Positions 44,374-54,038 of a DNA stretch of 64,000 bases are shown here, piece by piece; positions within the stretch are counted from its first letter, which is position 1; each line of letters starts with the position of its first letter. This DNA is from an uncultured Bacilli bacterium (GTDB lineage: Bacteria > Bacillota_I > Bacilli_A > RFN20 > CAG-288), in contig CALVMW010000002.1 in NCBI GenBank assembly GCA_944349335.1, positions 62,001 through 126,000 on the forward strand, given 5' to 3'. The translations under genes were made by a program, and so were the position numbers. Under the pieces are notes generated by a model, which worked only from the letters and a program-made list of their open reading frames with translations, had not been told where the DNA came from and ran no database searches.

Positions 44374-46143
44374 ATGAATTACAAATGGGATTTGTCTACG
44401 CTTTATACAAGTGAAGAAGATTATCAAAAGGATTTAAAACATTTTAAAGATATTATCGCCGTCATCGGTTCTTTTAAGGGAAAATTAAATGAAGATTCTT
44501 CTCTTCATAGCTATTTTTCTTATCAATTAGAACTAGAAGAATTAGTTAATCGTCTTTATTTCTATGCTGCATCTTTAGCTGATTTAGATAGAAGAGATGT
44601 TAATGCTGTCTCTAAAGAGAGTGAATTAGAAGCGCTTCTTCGTCAGTTGAATTCAGAAGCTTCATATTTTGAACCAGAGATTTTATCTTTGGGTGAAGAG
44701 AGGATGAAGGATTATTTTAGTAAATACCCTGAGCATCAGCAGTTTGATTTTTCTATTGAAAAGCTTTTCTCTTCTCAGTCTCATGTTCTTACTTCAGATA
44801 AAGAAAAAATAATCGCTGATTATGGCGCATTTTCTTCTGTAGGCGGTAATCTTTATTCAACTTTAAGCGTCGGTGATTACATGCCTAAAGAGTGTGAGTT
44901 AGAAGATGGTGAAAAGGTTGTGGTTACTACTTCTAATTGGACTAAACTTATAACTGATGAGAAGAGTGCTGAAAATAGAAAAAGAATTTTTGATAGTTTA
45001 TATTCTTATTTTGATAAGCATAAAAATACCTATGCTGAGATTTATAACCTCTCCTTACAAGAACAATTAGGAACGATGAAAGCTAGAAATTATTCTTCTA
45101 TTTTAGACGTTCATTTAGAAAAGAATAAGATCCCTACTTCTGTTTTCTTAAATCTTATCGATGTTGCTCATAATAATAGTGAGCCATTAAAAAAATATTA
45201 TGAAATAAGAAGAAAATATCTTGGTTTAGAAAAGCACCGCTCTTATGATCGTTTTATTCCTTTAGCAAGAAGTGAGACAAAAGTCACTTATGATCAAGCT
45301 AGAGAAATGTTCTTTGATTCGATTAAAGATTTTCCTGATGACTTCCAAAATAAAGCTCATCAAGTTTCGGCTCCTGGCATGGTTGACGTCTATCCTAAAG
45401 ATGGTAAGATTACAGGTGCTTATTCGCGCGGTGGAGGCAATCTCCCTCCTATGATATTATTAAACTTCCAAGATACATTAGAAGATGTTTTTACTTTAGC
45501 TCATGAATCTGGCCACTCTATTCACACTTTATATTCTGAAGAAAGTCAGCCGCTTATGAAGCAAGATTATACTATTTTTGTCGCTGAGATTGCGTCGACA
45601 TTTAATGAGCATAACTTATTAGATTATCTGCTTAATCGTGGAACTTTAACTAAAGAAGATAAAATCTCACTCTTGCAAAAAGCGATTGATGAAATCTGTG
45701 GAACATTCTATCGTCAAACTCTTTTCGCAGAATATGAATATGAAGCTAGTAAGATTGCTGAAAAAGGTGGCAATATCAATTATCAAGTTTTATCTGATAT
45801 AATGGCTAACCTTTATCAAGATTATTATGGTATCGATATTAGAGAGGAAGTTTATAAACCTTTAGTTTGGTGTTATATTCCTCATTTATTCTATACTCCG
45901 TTCTATGTCTATCAATATGCGACTAGCTTTTCTGCTTCTTTAGAGCTTTATCGTCGAGTTAAAGAAAAAGAAGAAGGAGCTTTTGAACATTATGTTTCAT
46001 TACTTAGGATGGGTGGAAGCGACTATCCGATAGCTGAAGTTAAAAAGGCTGGAGTCGATTTGACAACTAAAGAGCCATTCTTAGCTGTTGTTAAGAGGAT
46101 GGAAACTTTAGTTGATGAGCTTGAAAAGCTTTTAAATGAATGA
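44374..46143 (+). CDS. pepF: Oligoendopeptidase F
   Basis: 589 residues, M3 family. Helical N-terminal oligopeptidase domain, then the catalytic zinc motif TLAHESGHSIHT (HExxH) near 383 with a downstream Glu helix (FVAEIASTFNEHNLL). Length and order match PepF. Cleaves short peptides in the cytoplasm. A strong AAGGAGG site precedes the ATG. The stop overlaps the next membrane gene. Confidence 0.95.
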   Translation: MNYKWDLSTLYTSEEDYQKDLKHFKDIIAVIGSFKGKLNEDSSLHSYFSYQLELEELVNRLYFYAASLADLDRRDVNAVSKESELEALLRQLNSEASYFEPEILSLGEERMKDYFSKYPEHQQFDFSIEKLFSSQSHVLTSDKEKIIADYGAFSSVGGNLYSTLSVGDYMPKECELEDGEKVVVTTSNWTKLITDEKSAENRKRIFDSLYSYFDKHKNTYAEIYNLSLQEQLGTMKARNYSSILDVHLEKNKIPTSVFLNLIDVAHNNSEPLKKYYEIRRKYLGLEKHRSYDRFIPLARSETKVTYDQAREMFFDSIKDFPDDFQNKAHQVSAPGMVDVYPKDGKITGAYSRGGGNLPPMILLNFQDTLEDVFTLAHESGHSIHTLYSEESQPLMKQDYTIFVAEIASTFNEHNLLDYLLNRGTLTKEDKISLLQKAIDEICGTFYRQTLFAEYEYEASKIAEKGGNINYQVLSDIMANLYQDYYGIDIREEVYKPLVWCYIPHLFYTPFYVYQYATSFSASLELYRRVKEKEEGAFEHYVSLLRMGGSDYPIAEVKKAGVDLTTKEPFLAVVKRMETLVDELEKLLNE

Positions 46144-47063
46144 TGCTTACTAGTGATGTCAGCGTTCAAACTGGCATGATAGTCATCTCTTTCTTGGTAC
46201 TTTTTCTTCTAGGTTCTATCGCTGGTTATTTTATCGAAGTGGTATTTAGACGCCTCGTTTCTGTTAAAAGATGGGTCAATCCTGGATTTTTAAGAGGCCC
46301 TTATCTTCCTATCTATGGTTTTGGCCTTGTTATAATGATGGTACTCTCCATATCTTTAACTAGTGCTCTTTCTCCATACTTTAATTTTTATAATCCTTTA
46401 GGTGATTTACCTGACTTAGCTTTTTCTTATGCGACAGTAAATGACTTACTGATTATCTTTATTATCTTTATTGCTTTGCAAGGGCTTGAATTTATCGCTG
46501 GAGTTATCTTTGTTAATGGCTTTAAAGTAAAACTTTGGGATTATTCGAACATGAGAGGAAACTATAAAGGCATCGTCTGTCCCCAATTTGCACTTATTTG
46601 GTTTGTTGCTAGTGTTATCTATTACTATGCTCTTAATCCTTTTATCTTTGAAGTTTTTAGATATTTATTCTCGTTCTTATTTGGTATCGGCAGCGATAGA
46701 TCAATAAATTATAGTGTTATATTTATTTTAGGAATTGTCTACGGAGTATTTATTGTCGATTTAGTTCAGTCTTTAGGTATATTTAAGAAGGTTACTTCGA
46801 TAGCTAAAAAGAGTAAGACAGTTCTTTATTTAGAGAAAGTTAAGAGAGACATGGATTATGAACTTAAAAACTCTAAAAAGAAACTTATCAATCTTGTTCC
46901 TAAAGATAAAAGAGAAGAGATAGAAAAAAAGAAGATTGAAAATCAAGAAAAGATTAAAGGTTTTAACTATAAAATTAAGCGTTTGATTCTTATTGACCCT
47001 GATTTAAAGAAGGATAATTTTTCTAGTGATAATAGACCAAAGAGAGATGAAAAAGACTTATAA
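46140..47063 (+). CDS. ABC_trans_CmpB-type membrane protein
   Basis: 307 residues. Five or six hydrophobic helices to about 210, with the diagnostic blocks GYFIEVVFRRLVSVKRWVNPGFLRGPYLPIYGFG, GLEFIAGVIFVNGFKVKLWDYSNMRGNYKGIVC and PQFALIWFVAS. A highly charged C-terminal tail (about 225-307, Lys/Asp/Glu-rich) follows. This family (PF06541) is annotated as a putative ABC transporter permease, but no ATPase partner is beside it, so its job is unknown. ATG 46140 overlaps the pepF stop. Confidence 0.8.
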   Translation: MMLTSDVSVQTGMIVISFLVLFLLGSIAGYFIEVVFRRLVSVKRWVNPGFLRGPYLPIYGFGLVIMMVLSISLTSALSPYFNFYNPLGDLPDLAFSYATVNDLLIIFIIFIALQGLEFIAGVIFVNGFKVKLWDYSNMRGNYKGIVCPQFALIWFVASVIYYYALNPFIFEVFRYLFSFLFGIGSDRSINYSVIFILGIVYGVFIVDLVQSLGIFKKVTSIAKKSKTVLYLEKVKRDMDYELKNSKKKLINLVPKDKREEIEKKKIENQEKIKGFNYKIKRLILIDPDLKKDNFSSDNRPKRDEKDL

Positions 47064-47117
47064 ATAAGCATTTTAAATAGTAAAGCGTTTTCATATTTTT
47101 TATATTTTTTTAATGTA

Positions 47118-47147
47118 TTGACAATATTAATTTTTTTCATATATATA
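47118..47147 (+). promoter_or_regulatory. Probable promoter of the first exporter pair
   Basis: TTGACA (47118-47123), then TATATA at 47140 or 47142 (16-18-nt spacer). GAGGTGAAG precedes the ATG at 47177. Confidence 0.7.
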
Positions 47148-47176
47148 AATAATGTGTCTATATTTGAGGTGAAGTT

Positions 47177-48985
47177 ATGAGTAGAAAAAAAGATGCAAAC
47201 AAGATGACTTACAGACAGATTATCTCTGTCCTTAAACATTCTGTTCGCGAATACAAAAAGCCGTCGATTATTACGATTTTCTTTGTCGTTTTAGAAGCGC
47301 TCTGCGAATGTGTCATTCCTTATGTGATGTCACTTCTTCTTAATTATCTTTCTGATCAGCAAAAGTTAGCTTCAGTTTCTAGCGATTTTATGAATGTCGT
47401 CTTAATTTATTCAGCGATTCTTTTAGGCTTAGCAATCTTTTCCTTTGTTTCTGGATTACTAGCCGGAAGATTTGCTGCTAGGGCCTCAACAGGATTTGCT
47501 GCTAATGTAAGAAAAGATCTTTTTTATAAGATTCAGACCTTTTCTTTCAACAACATCGATCGTTTTTCTGTCTCAAGTTTAGTAACTAGACAGACGACTG
47601 ATATCACTTATGTTCAAATGTGTTTCCAGATGCTGATAAGAATTGTCATCCGCGCACCGTTAATGCTTATTTTCTCATTAGTTATGGCGATAGTTATGGC
47701 TGCTTATATCTCCTGGATTTTCGCTATTGTCATACCTATTCTAGCTGTTACTTTTATAATTGTAACCTTTACATCAGTGCCGATTTTTAACCGTGTCTTT
47801 CCTAAGTACGATAAGTTAAATGAATCGATAGAAGAAAATGTCCGCGGTATTAGAACAGTCAAAACTTATCATCGTGAAGATTATGAAAAAGCAAAGTTTA
47901 GTAAAGCTAGTGAAAATATTCGCGATGACTTTGTAAAAGCTGAAAGATTATTAGCTTTAACTAATCCGCTTTTATCCTTCTGCATGTATTTATCGATGAC
48001 TTTGATCATCTTCTTTGGCTCCATGGCAATCATCGATCCTAATGTCTCTTTTGAAATCGGTCAACTCTCAGCTATGATTACTTATTCAGCGCAAATCCTT
48101 TCATCGCTGATGATGATCTCCATGGTCTTAGTTATGATTTCGATGTCGACAGTATCGATGCGCCGTGTCTGTGAAGTATTGATTGAGGTTCCGACTATCA
48201 CTAATCCTTCTGATCCTATCTTTGAAGTTAGCGATGGTTCTATAGATTTTGAAAATGTTTCTTTCAAATATAAAAAAGAAGCTGAAAAATATGCTTTAGC
48301 TGATATTAACCTACATATTGCTTCTGGTCAAACAGTGGGTATTATCGGTGGAACTGGTTCTTCAAAATCGACTTTAGTTAATCTTATATCGCGTTTTTAT
48401 GATACGACTGAAGGTAGTGTTAAGGTCGGCGGTGTCGATGTAAGAAATTATGATATCCGTACTTTGAGAGAAAATGTCTCTATGGTCTTACAAAAGAATG
48501 TTCTCTTTTCAGGAACTATTAAAGAAAATCTCCTTTGGGGTAATAAAAAAGCTACTGATGAAGATATCAAAGAAGCCTGCCATATTGCTCAAGCTGATAC
48601 TTTTGTAGAATCTTTCCCTGATAAGTATGAGACGATGATCTTACAAGGTGGAACTAACGTTTCAGGCGGACAAAAACAAAGACTTTGTATCGCTAGAGCA
48701 ATAATCAAAAAGCCGAAAGTTCTTATTATGGATGATTCGACTAGTGCGGTCGATACCAAAACTGATGCTTTTATCCGCATGGGATTAAAATCTACTCTTC
48801 CTAATACGACAAAAATTATTATTGCTCAACGTCTTTCATCAGTTCAGGAAGCTGATTTTATCATCGTAATGGATGATGGTAAGATCAATGGTATGGGTAC
48901 TCATGATGAATTATTAGCTAATAATGATCTTTATCGCGATATTTACAATATCCAGAATCGTATCGGAGGTGATAACAATGCCTAA
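47177..48985 (+). CDS. Heterodimeric ABC exporter, degenerate-site subunit
   Basis: 602 residues: six-helix domain to ~320 and ATPase from ~355. Walker A is GGTGSSKST (Ser for the usual Gly before Lys, a known variant), signature VSGGQKQ, Walker B LIMDDSTSAVD with Asp replacing the catalytic Glu, and Gln in place of the switch His (IIAQRLSSV). These are the marks of the weak-site partner in BmrCD/TM287-288-type exporters. The partner gene overlaps its last 8 bases and has its own strong ribosome site. Likely a multidrug or lipid exporter; substrate unknown. Confidence 0.92.
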   Translation: MSRKKDANKMTYRQIISVLKHSVREYKKPSIITIFFVVLEALCECVIPYVMSLLLNYLSDQQKLASVSSDFMNVVLIYSAILLGLAIFSFVSGLLAGRFAARASTGFAANVRKDLFYKIQTFSFNNIDRFSVSSLVTRQTTDITYVQMCFQMLIRIVIRAPLMLIFSLVMAIVMAAYISWIFAIVIPILAVTFIIVTFTSVPIFNRVFPKYDKLNESIEENVRGIRTVKTYHREDYEKAKFSKASENIRDDFVKAERLLALTNPLLSFCMYLSMTLIIFFGSMAIIDPNVSFEIGQLSAMITYSAQILSSLMMISMVLVMISMSTVSMRRVCEVLIEVPTITNPSDPIFEVSDGSIDFENVSFKYKKEAEKYALADINLHIASGQTVGIIGGTGSSKSTLVNLISRFYDTTEGSVKVGGVDVRNYDIRTLRENVSMVLQKNVLFSGTIKENLLWGNKKATDEDIKEACHIAQADTFVESFPDKYETMILQGGTNVSGGQKQRLCIARAIIKKPKVLIMDDSTSAVDTKTDAFIRMGLKSTLPNTTKIIIAQRLSSVQEADFIIVMDDGKINGMGTHDELLANNDLYRDIYNIQNRIGGDNNA

Positions 48986-50882
48986 TACAAAAAAGCGTTC
49001 GCCTTTGCTTCGCATAATTAAAGATTACATTAAAAAGCATCCTTTAGCTTTTGCTGTCTCGGCTATCTGTGTCTTAATATCGGCTGTCGGTAATATCGCT
49101 GCTCCTCTTACTCTTTCTAATATTACTGATTTAGTTAGTGCTTCTAATCTTGCAACAATGGGAACAGAAGCTGTAAGATCAGCGATCATTTCAAGCGTTT
49201 TAATTCTCGCTGGCTGTTATATCATCGCTTTAATCGGAATGTTTACTTATTCCCAGGTCACTGCTGTCGCTGGTCAAAAATATATGGATGATCTTCGTAA
49301 GGATATCTTCACACATATGGAAGATCTTCCTATTTCTTATTTTGATAAGAATGATAAAGGTGACATCATGTCTATCTATATCAACGATGTTGATACAGTC
49401 AGGCAGCTTATTATTCAGTCTCTTAACACTATTATGATCTGCGCTTTTACTTCTTTAGTTAGTTTCGTCTTAATGATTCTTTCTTCTGTCTACCTTTGGT
49501 TGATTGTTATAGTTGGTGCTATCATTATGCTTTTAGTTACCCGCCATGTCGGTGGTCATTCTAGCCGCAACTTTATTAAGCAACAACAGATGATCGGTGG
49601 ACAAGAAGGCTTTATTGAGGAGATGATGGTAGGCTTAAAGGTTATCAAATCTTTCTGCCACGAAGAAGAAAGTAAAGCTAGTTTTGATCAGATCAATAAT
49701 AAATTGCAAGATGTTTCCTATAAAGCTAATTCTTATGCGAACATTCTTATGCCTATTTTAGGTAATATCGGTAACCTTCTTTACGTTTTAGTCGCTATCG
49801 TCGGTTGCTTATTCTTCTACTTTAGGGTTACAAATCTTTCTGTCTTATATGGTATGGATATTCTCTCTTTAGGTGTTATTGTCTCTTTCCTTCCGATGAT
49901 TAGACAGTTTACCGCTAACGTTTCTGAAGTTGCTAACCAAATAAACTCTATCGCTTTAGCTATCGGTGGATGTTCACGTGTCTGTTCACTATTAGATGAA
50001 ACTCCTGAAGTCGATAATGGTTATGTAACTTTAGTTAGAGCTAAGTATGATGAAAAGCATAATATTGTCGAATGTGATGAAAAAGAGCAGACTATCTGGG
50101 CTTGGAAGCACCCTCATAGTGCGACACATGATGTAACTTATACCTTATTACAAGGTGATATTAGAATGTTTAATGTCGATTTTGGATATGTTCCTGATAA
50201 GATTGTTCTTCATGATGTTTCTTTATATGCTAAGCCTGGCCAGAAAGTCGCCTTTGTCGGTGCTACTGGTGCTGGTAAGACTACTATCACTAATCTATTA
50301 AATAGATTCTATGATATCGCTGATGGTAAGATTAGATATGATGGTATCAATATAAATAAGATCAAAAAAGGTGATTTAAGAAATTCTCTCGGTATGGTCT
50401 TACAAGATACAAGTTTATTTACTGGAACGATCATGGATAATATCCGTTATGGTAAGCTTAATGCTACGGATGAAGAATGTATCGCAGCTGCTAAATTAGC
50501 TAATGCTGATAGTTTCATCACTCGTTTACCTCAGGGTTATAATACGATGCTTACTAATGACGGTGCTAACCTTTCACAAGGACAGAGACAACTTCTCTCT
50601 ATTGCGAGAGCTGCTGTCAATAATCCTCCGGTCTTAATTTTAGATGAAGCGACATCATCAATTGATACGAGAACTGAGAAGATTGTTACTGAAGGTATGG
50701 ATAATTTGATGAAAGGAAGAACAGTCTTTGTTATCGCTCATCGTCTTTCTACTATACGCAATAGTAACGTTATCATCGTTTTAGATCACGGTAAGATTAT
50801 TGAAAGAGGAACACACGAAGATTTACTTGATCAAAAGGGTGTTTATTATCAACTTTATACTGGCGCATTCGAACTAGAATAG
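48978..50882 (+). CDS. Heterodimeric ABC exporter, catalytic subunit
   Basis: 634 residues from ATG 48978, selected for the GGAGGTGATAAC site; the longer frame upstream (48924) lacks one. Membrane domain with a long insertion between it and the ATPase (about residues 350-400, KYDEKHNIVECDEKEQTIWAWKHP…). ATPase: Walker A GATGAGKTT, Walker B LILDEATSSID, switch His in IAHRLSTI, but the signature is LSQGQ. Thus its signature plus the partner's degenerate Walker motifs form one dead site, and its own Walker motifs form the working site. Terminator follows at 50893. Confidence 0.92.
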   Translation: MPNTKKRSPLLRIIKDYIKKHPLAFAVSAICVLISAVGNIAAPLTLSNITDLVSASNLATMGTEAVRSAIISSVLILAGCYIIALIGMFTYSQVTAVAGQKYMDDLRKDIFTHMEDLPISYFDKNDKGDIMSIYINDVDTVRQLIIQSLNTIMICAFTSLVSFVLMILSSVYLWLIVIVGAIIMLLVTRHVGGHSSRNFIKQQQMIGGQEGFIEEMMVGLKVIKSFCHEEESKASFDQINNKLQDVSYKANSYANILMPILGNIGNLLYVLVAIVGCLFFYFRVTNLSVLYGMDILSLGVIVSFLPMIRQFTANVSEVANQINSIALAIGGCSRVCSLLDETPEVDNGYVTLVRAKYDEKHNIVECDEKEQTIWAWKHPHSATHDVTYTLLQGDIRMFNVDFGYVPDKIVLHDVSLYAKPGQKVAFVGATGAGKTTITNLLNRFYDIADGKIRYDGININKIKKGDLRNSLGMVLQDTSLFTGTIMDNIRYGKLNATDEECIAAAKLANADSFITRLPQGYNTMLTNDGANLSQGQRQLLSIARAAVNNPPVLILDEATSSIDTRTEKIVTEGMDNLMKGRTVFVIAHRLSTIRNSNVIIVLDHGKIIERGTHEDLLDQKGVYYQLYTGAFELE

Positions 50883-50892
50883 TTGCATAGAT

Positions 50893-50938
50893 AGAGTTAT
50901 CATGCTAAAATAAATAGTTGCATGGTAACTCTTTTTTT
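50893..50938 (+). terminator. Strong terminator ending at the rimO start codon
   Basis: AGAGTTATCATGC (50893-50905) pairs with GCATGGTAACTCT (50920-50932) over 13 bp with one T-G pair, followed by Ts to 50938. The rimO ATG begins at 50939, so the U-tract touches the next start codon. Confidence 0.9.
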
Positions 50939-52240
50939 ATGAATATAGGTGTAATTTCTCTTGGTTGTGCAAAGAATCAAGTCGATTTAGAAGAGATTCT
51001 TTCTTATCTTAAAAGAAATGGGTTTGAAATAACTTCTGACCCTAATTTAAGCGATGCTATTATTATCAATACTTGTGGCTTTATCGATGAAGCAAAAAAA
51101 GAATCGATAAGAGCAATATTAGATATGATCCCTTACAATAAGCCGATTATTGTAACTGGATGTTTAGCAACAAGGTATTTAGATGAGTTGAAGAAAGAAC
51201 TCCCTGAAGTCGCATTATTTATTCCAATAGAAGATTATCCTCACTTCGGTGAAAGATTAGAGGAATTATTTAAAGATAAAAAGTTTAGTGGACAGATCGA
51301 TCCGACAAAAAGAGTTTTTATATCCCCTAGAAAAGAAGCTTATCTTCGTATATCAGATGGTTGTAATAATTTCTGTACTTTCTGTGCTATTCCTTATATC
51401 CGTGGTAGATTTAAATCTGTTCCTTTAGAGGTTTTAAAACAGGAGTTAGATATTTTAGAAAAAGAAGGAATCCGTTCTTTAACTGTTATTTCTCAAGATA
51501 CTTCGATGTACGGTAAAGATATTGGGTTGACATTAAAAGATTTACTAAAAGAGATCAATAAGCATAAAGGTTTTGACTTTGTTAAACTCATGTATCTTTA
51601 TCCGGATGAAGTTGATGATGAAATTATCGATTATTTTGCTAATACTAATATCACTCCATATTTTGATTTACCTGTTCAACATTTTTCTGATAAAGTTTTA
51701 AAGAAGATGGGAAGAAGAGGAACAAGAGAAGATATTATTAATTTGATTCATAAGTTCCGTTCTAAAGTAAAAGATGCCGTTATACGCACGACTGTTATGG
51801 TTGGCTTCCCTTATGAAGAAGAGGAAGATTTTAAAATTTTATTAGATGATATTAAAGAATTACAATTTGATCACTTAGGTTGTTTTACATATTCTCGGGA
51901 GGAAGGAACGCCTGGTGCTAAATTCCATAATCAAGTTTTAGAAGAAGTAAAACAAGAAAGATATAAAGCGGTAATGAAAGAACAAAAGAAGATTTCTTAT
52001 CGTTTAAATAAAAAGAGGATCGGTAAAGAATATAAGTGCCTTGTCACTGATTTTGATGAGAAGAATTTATATTATAATTGCATAAATGATCTTTATGCTC
52101 CTGATGATATCGATGGTAAGATGCATCTTTATTCGAAAGTGCCTCTTAATTATGGTGATTTAGTTTTAGCTAAAGTCGTTAATTGCTCTATTTATGATGT
52201 CGATGCAGAGGTTATTGAAGTAATACGTCAAGAGAGGTGA
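50939..52240 (+). CDS. rimO: Ribosomal protein S12 methylthiotransferase
   Basis: 433 residues. N-terminal UPF0004 domain (VISLGCAKNQVDLEE … INTCGFIDEAKKES … VTGCLATRYLDELKKELPEV), radical-SAM motif ISDGCNNFCTFCAIPYIRG (CxxxCxxC), and a C-terminal TRAM domain. The family-typical start MNIGVISLGC fixes ATG 50939. There is no ribosome site: the bases before it are a terminator T-run. TTGCAT/TAAAAT, 17 nt apart within the hairpin, could be a promoter. Adds a methylthio group to Asp of ribosomal protein S12. Heads an operon with an exporter pair and cysS. Confidence 0.94.
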   Translation: MNIGVISLGCAKNQVDLEEILSYLKRNGFEITSDPNLSDAIIINTCGFIDEAKKESIRAILDMIPYNKPIIVTGCLATRYLDELKKELPEVALFIPIEDYPHFGERLEELFKDKKFSGQIDPTKRVFISPRKEAYLRISDGCNNFCTFCAIPYIRGRFKSVPLEVLKQELDILEKEGIRSLTVISQDTSMYGKDIGLTLKDLLKEINKHKGFDFVKLMYLYPDEVDDEIIDYFANTNITPYFDLPVQHFSDKVLKKMGRRGTREDIINLIHKFRSKVKDAVIRTTVMVGFPYEEEEDFKILLDDIKELQFDHLGCFTYSREEGTPGAKFHNQVLEEVKQERYKAVMKEQKKISYRLNKKRIGKEYKCLVTDFDEKNLYYNCINDLYAPDDIDGKMHLYSKVPLNYGDLVLAKVVNCSIYDVDAEVIEVIRQER

Positions 52241-52241
52241 T

Positions 52242-54038
52242 ATGCTCTTTGGTAAATACATCAACAAATACTATAAAAAATACTGGTATCTATTTATTTT
52301 AGTTTTTTTAAGTGATGCTTTTGTCGATTTTATTCAACTTTTAATTCCAGTTGTTATCGGTAGAATAATCTCTAAAATAGAAGCAGGCACTTTTATTTTA
52401 TATGCTGAAAATGGTAATGTTTTAGAGTCTGATTTATTCGTCTCTTTAATCGCGATATCGATCATCGCTGTCCTCATCGTTCTAGGTAGGATGGGGTGGC
52501 GCTATTCTTCTTCTCACATCGGTGCAAAGATTGAAAGAGATCTTAGAAAAGAGATGTACGACCATATTCAGCTCATGTCAGTTGATTATTTTAATTCTAA
52601 AAAAGTTGGTGGTCTTCTTTCGTATTTCACTAATGATTTACAGACAATTAAAACTTTGTTTTCTGAAGGACTTATCTGGTTAACTGATTTAATTGTCTTA
52701 GGTATCTTAGCTTTTACGATGATGTTTATCATGTCTTGGCGAATAACATTGATCTCTGCGATACCTTTACTTATTTTTATCTTCCTCGGTTCTTTTTTCT
52801 TTCATAAGGAAAGTGAAAAGTATCGTTTAGCTAATGATTCATTTGAGGAGCTAAGCGATTTTACAGAAGAAACTTTTCAAGGTTTAAATGTTATTAAAGC
52901 TTTTCGTAAAGAAGATACAAAGAAGGGGAGATTTTCATTATTAGTTGATGATAATCAAAATAAGAGTATCAATTACTTAAGATACTCATCTTTAATAGAT
53001 GCTGGAATCAATCTTTTTATCACTTTTACATATGCGATTATGATGTTCCTTCTTTCTTTTGCCATCATTCAAAGTAATCAAGATTTTGCTCCTAATATTA
53101 GAGATGTTGGTGATTTAACTACTTTTTCTGGCTTCTATAGTTCTTTGATCTGGCCGATGATAGCTGGTGGTCTTTTAATAGATTATATGTCGCGTGCAAG
53201 AGGTGCTTATAAGAGAATAGCGACTATTCTTTCAAGTAAAGTTGATATAGTCGATAAAAAAGGTGCAGTTGTAGCTAGTGATATTAAAGGAGATATCGTT
53301 TTTAATAATTTCACTTTTGCTTATAGCGATTCTAGTAAACCTGTTTTAGAAAATATAAGTTTTAAAATTAAAGCTGGTCAAACTATCGGAATTGTTGGTA
53401 AAACGGGTTCTGGTAAAACTACTTTAGTTAATTCTTTACCTAAAATGTTTAATATCGACCCAGGGGAACTATTTATTGATGGAATCGATATTACTGATTG
53501 GTCGAAGCATTCTTTAAAAGAACATATTGGAATTGTCTCTCAAGAAGCTTTTCTTTTCTCAGGTCCTATTAAGTATGCAGTTGCTTTTTCAGAATCTGAT
53601 CCTCATAAATGTGATTTAGATAAAGTAAAAGAAGCTTGTTCTTTCGCTTGTGTCAGCAAGGATATTCAAGAGTTCCCTAATGGTTATGATACTCTTTTAG
53701 GTGAAAAAGGAACAACTGTTTCAGGTGGTCAAAGGCAAAGATTATCGATTGCTAGGGCAATATATAAAAACCCTTCAATTTTAATTTTAGATGATTCTTT
53801 ATCGGCTGTCGATGCTGATACTGAAAAGAAGATTTTGTCTAACATTAAAGAATATCGTAAGAATAAAACGACAATCATTATCGCTTCAAGAATATCAGCT
53901 ATTGAAGATGCTGATTTAATAGTTGTTTTATCGGAAGGTAAGATTGTTGGATTAGGTGATGATAGTCAATTAAAAAAGAGTTGTTCCTTATACCAAAAAT
54001 TAGTTTATCTACAAAGCTTAGAAAAGGAGATCTTATGA
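52242..54038 (+). CDS. Heterodimeric ABC exporter, degenerate-site subunit (second pair)
   Basis: 598 residues with six helices and a C-terminal ATPase: Walker A GKTGSGKTT, signature VSGGQRQ, Walker B LILDDSLSAVD with Asp instead of Glu, and Ser in place of the switch His (IIASRISAIE). Again the weak-site subunit of an asymmetric exporter, but clearly different in sequence from the 47177 pair. AGAGGTGAT site before the ATG. Overlaps its partner as ATGA. Confidence 0.92.
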   Translation: MLFGKYINKYYKKYWYLFILVFLSDAFVDFIQLLIPVVIGRIISKIEAGTFILYAENGNVLESDLFVSLIAISIIAVLIVLGRMGWRYSSSHIGAKIERDLRKEMYDHIQLMSVDYFNSKKVGGLLSYFTNDLQTIKTLFSEGLIWLTDLIVLGILAFTMMFIMSWRITLISAIPLLIFIFLGSFFFHKESEKYRLANDSFEELSDFTEETFQGLNVIKAFRKEDTKKGRFSLLVDDNQNKSINYLRYSSLIDAGINLFITFTYAIMMFLLSFAIIQSNQDFAPNIRDVGDLTTFSGFYSSLIWPMIAGGLLIDYMSRARGAYKRIATILSSKVDIVDKKGAVVASDIKGDIVFNNFTFAYSDSSKPVLENISFKIKAGQTIGIVGKTGSGKTTLVNSLPKMFNIDPGELFIDGIDITDWSKHSLKEHIGIVSQEAFLFSGPIKYAVAFSESDPHKCDLDKVKEACSFACVSKDIQEFPNGYDTLLGEKGTTVSGGQRQRLSIARAIYKNPSILILDDSLSAVDADTEKKILSNIKEYRKNKTTIIIASRISAIEDADLIVVLSEGKIVGLGDDSQLKKSCSLYQKLVYLQSLEKEIL

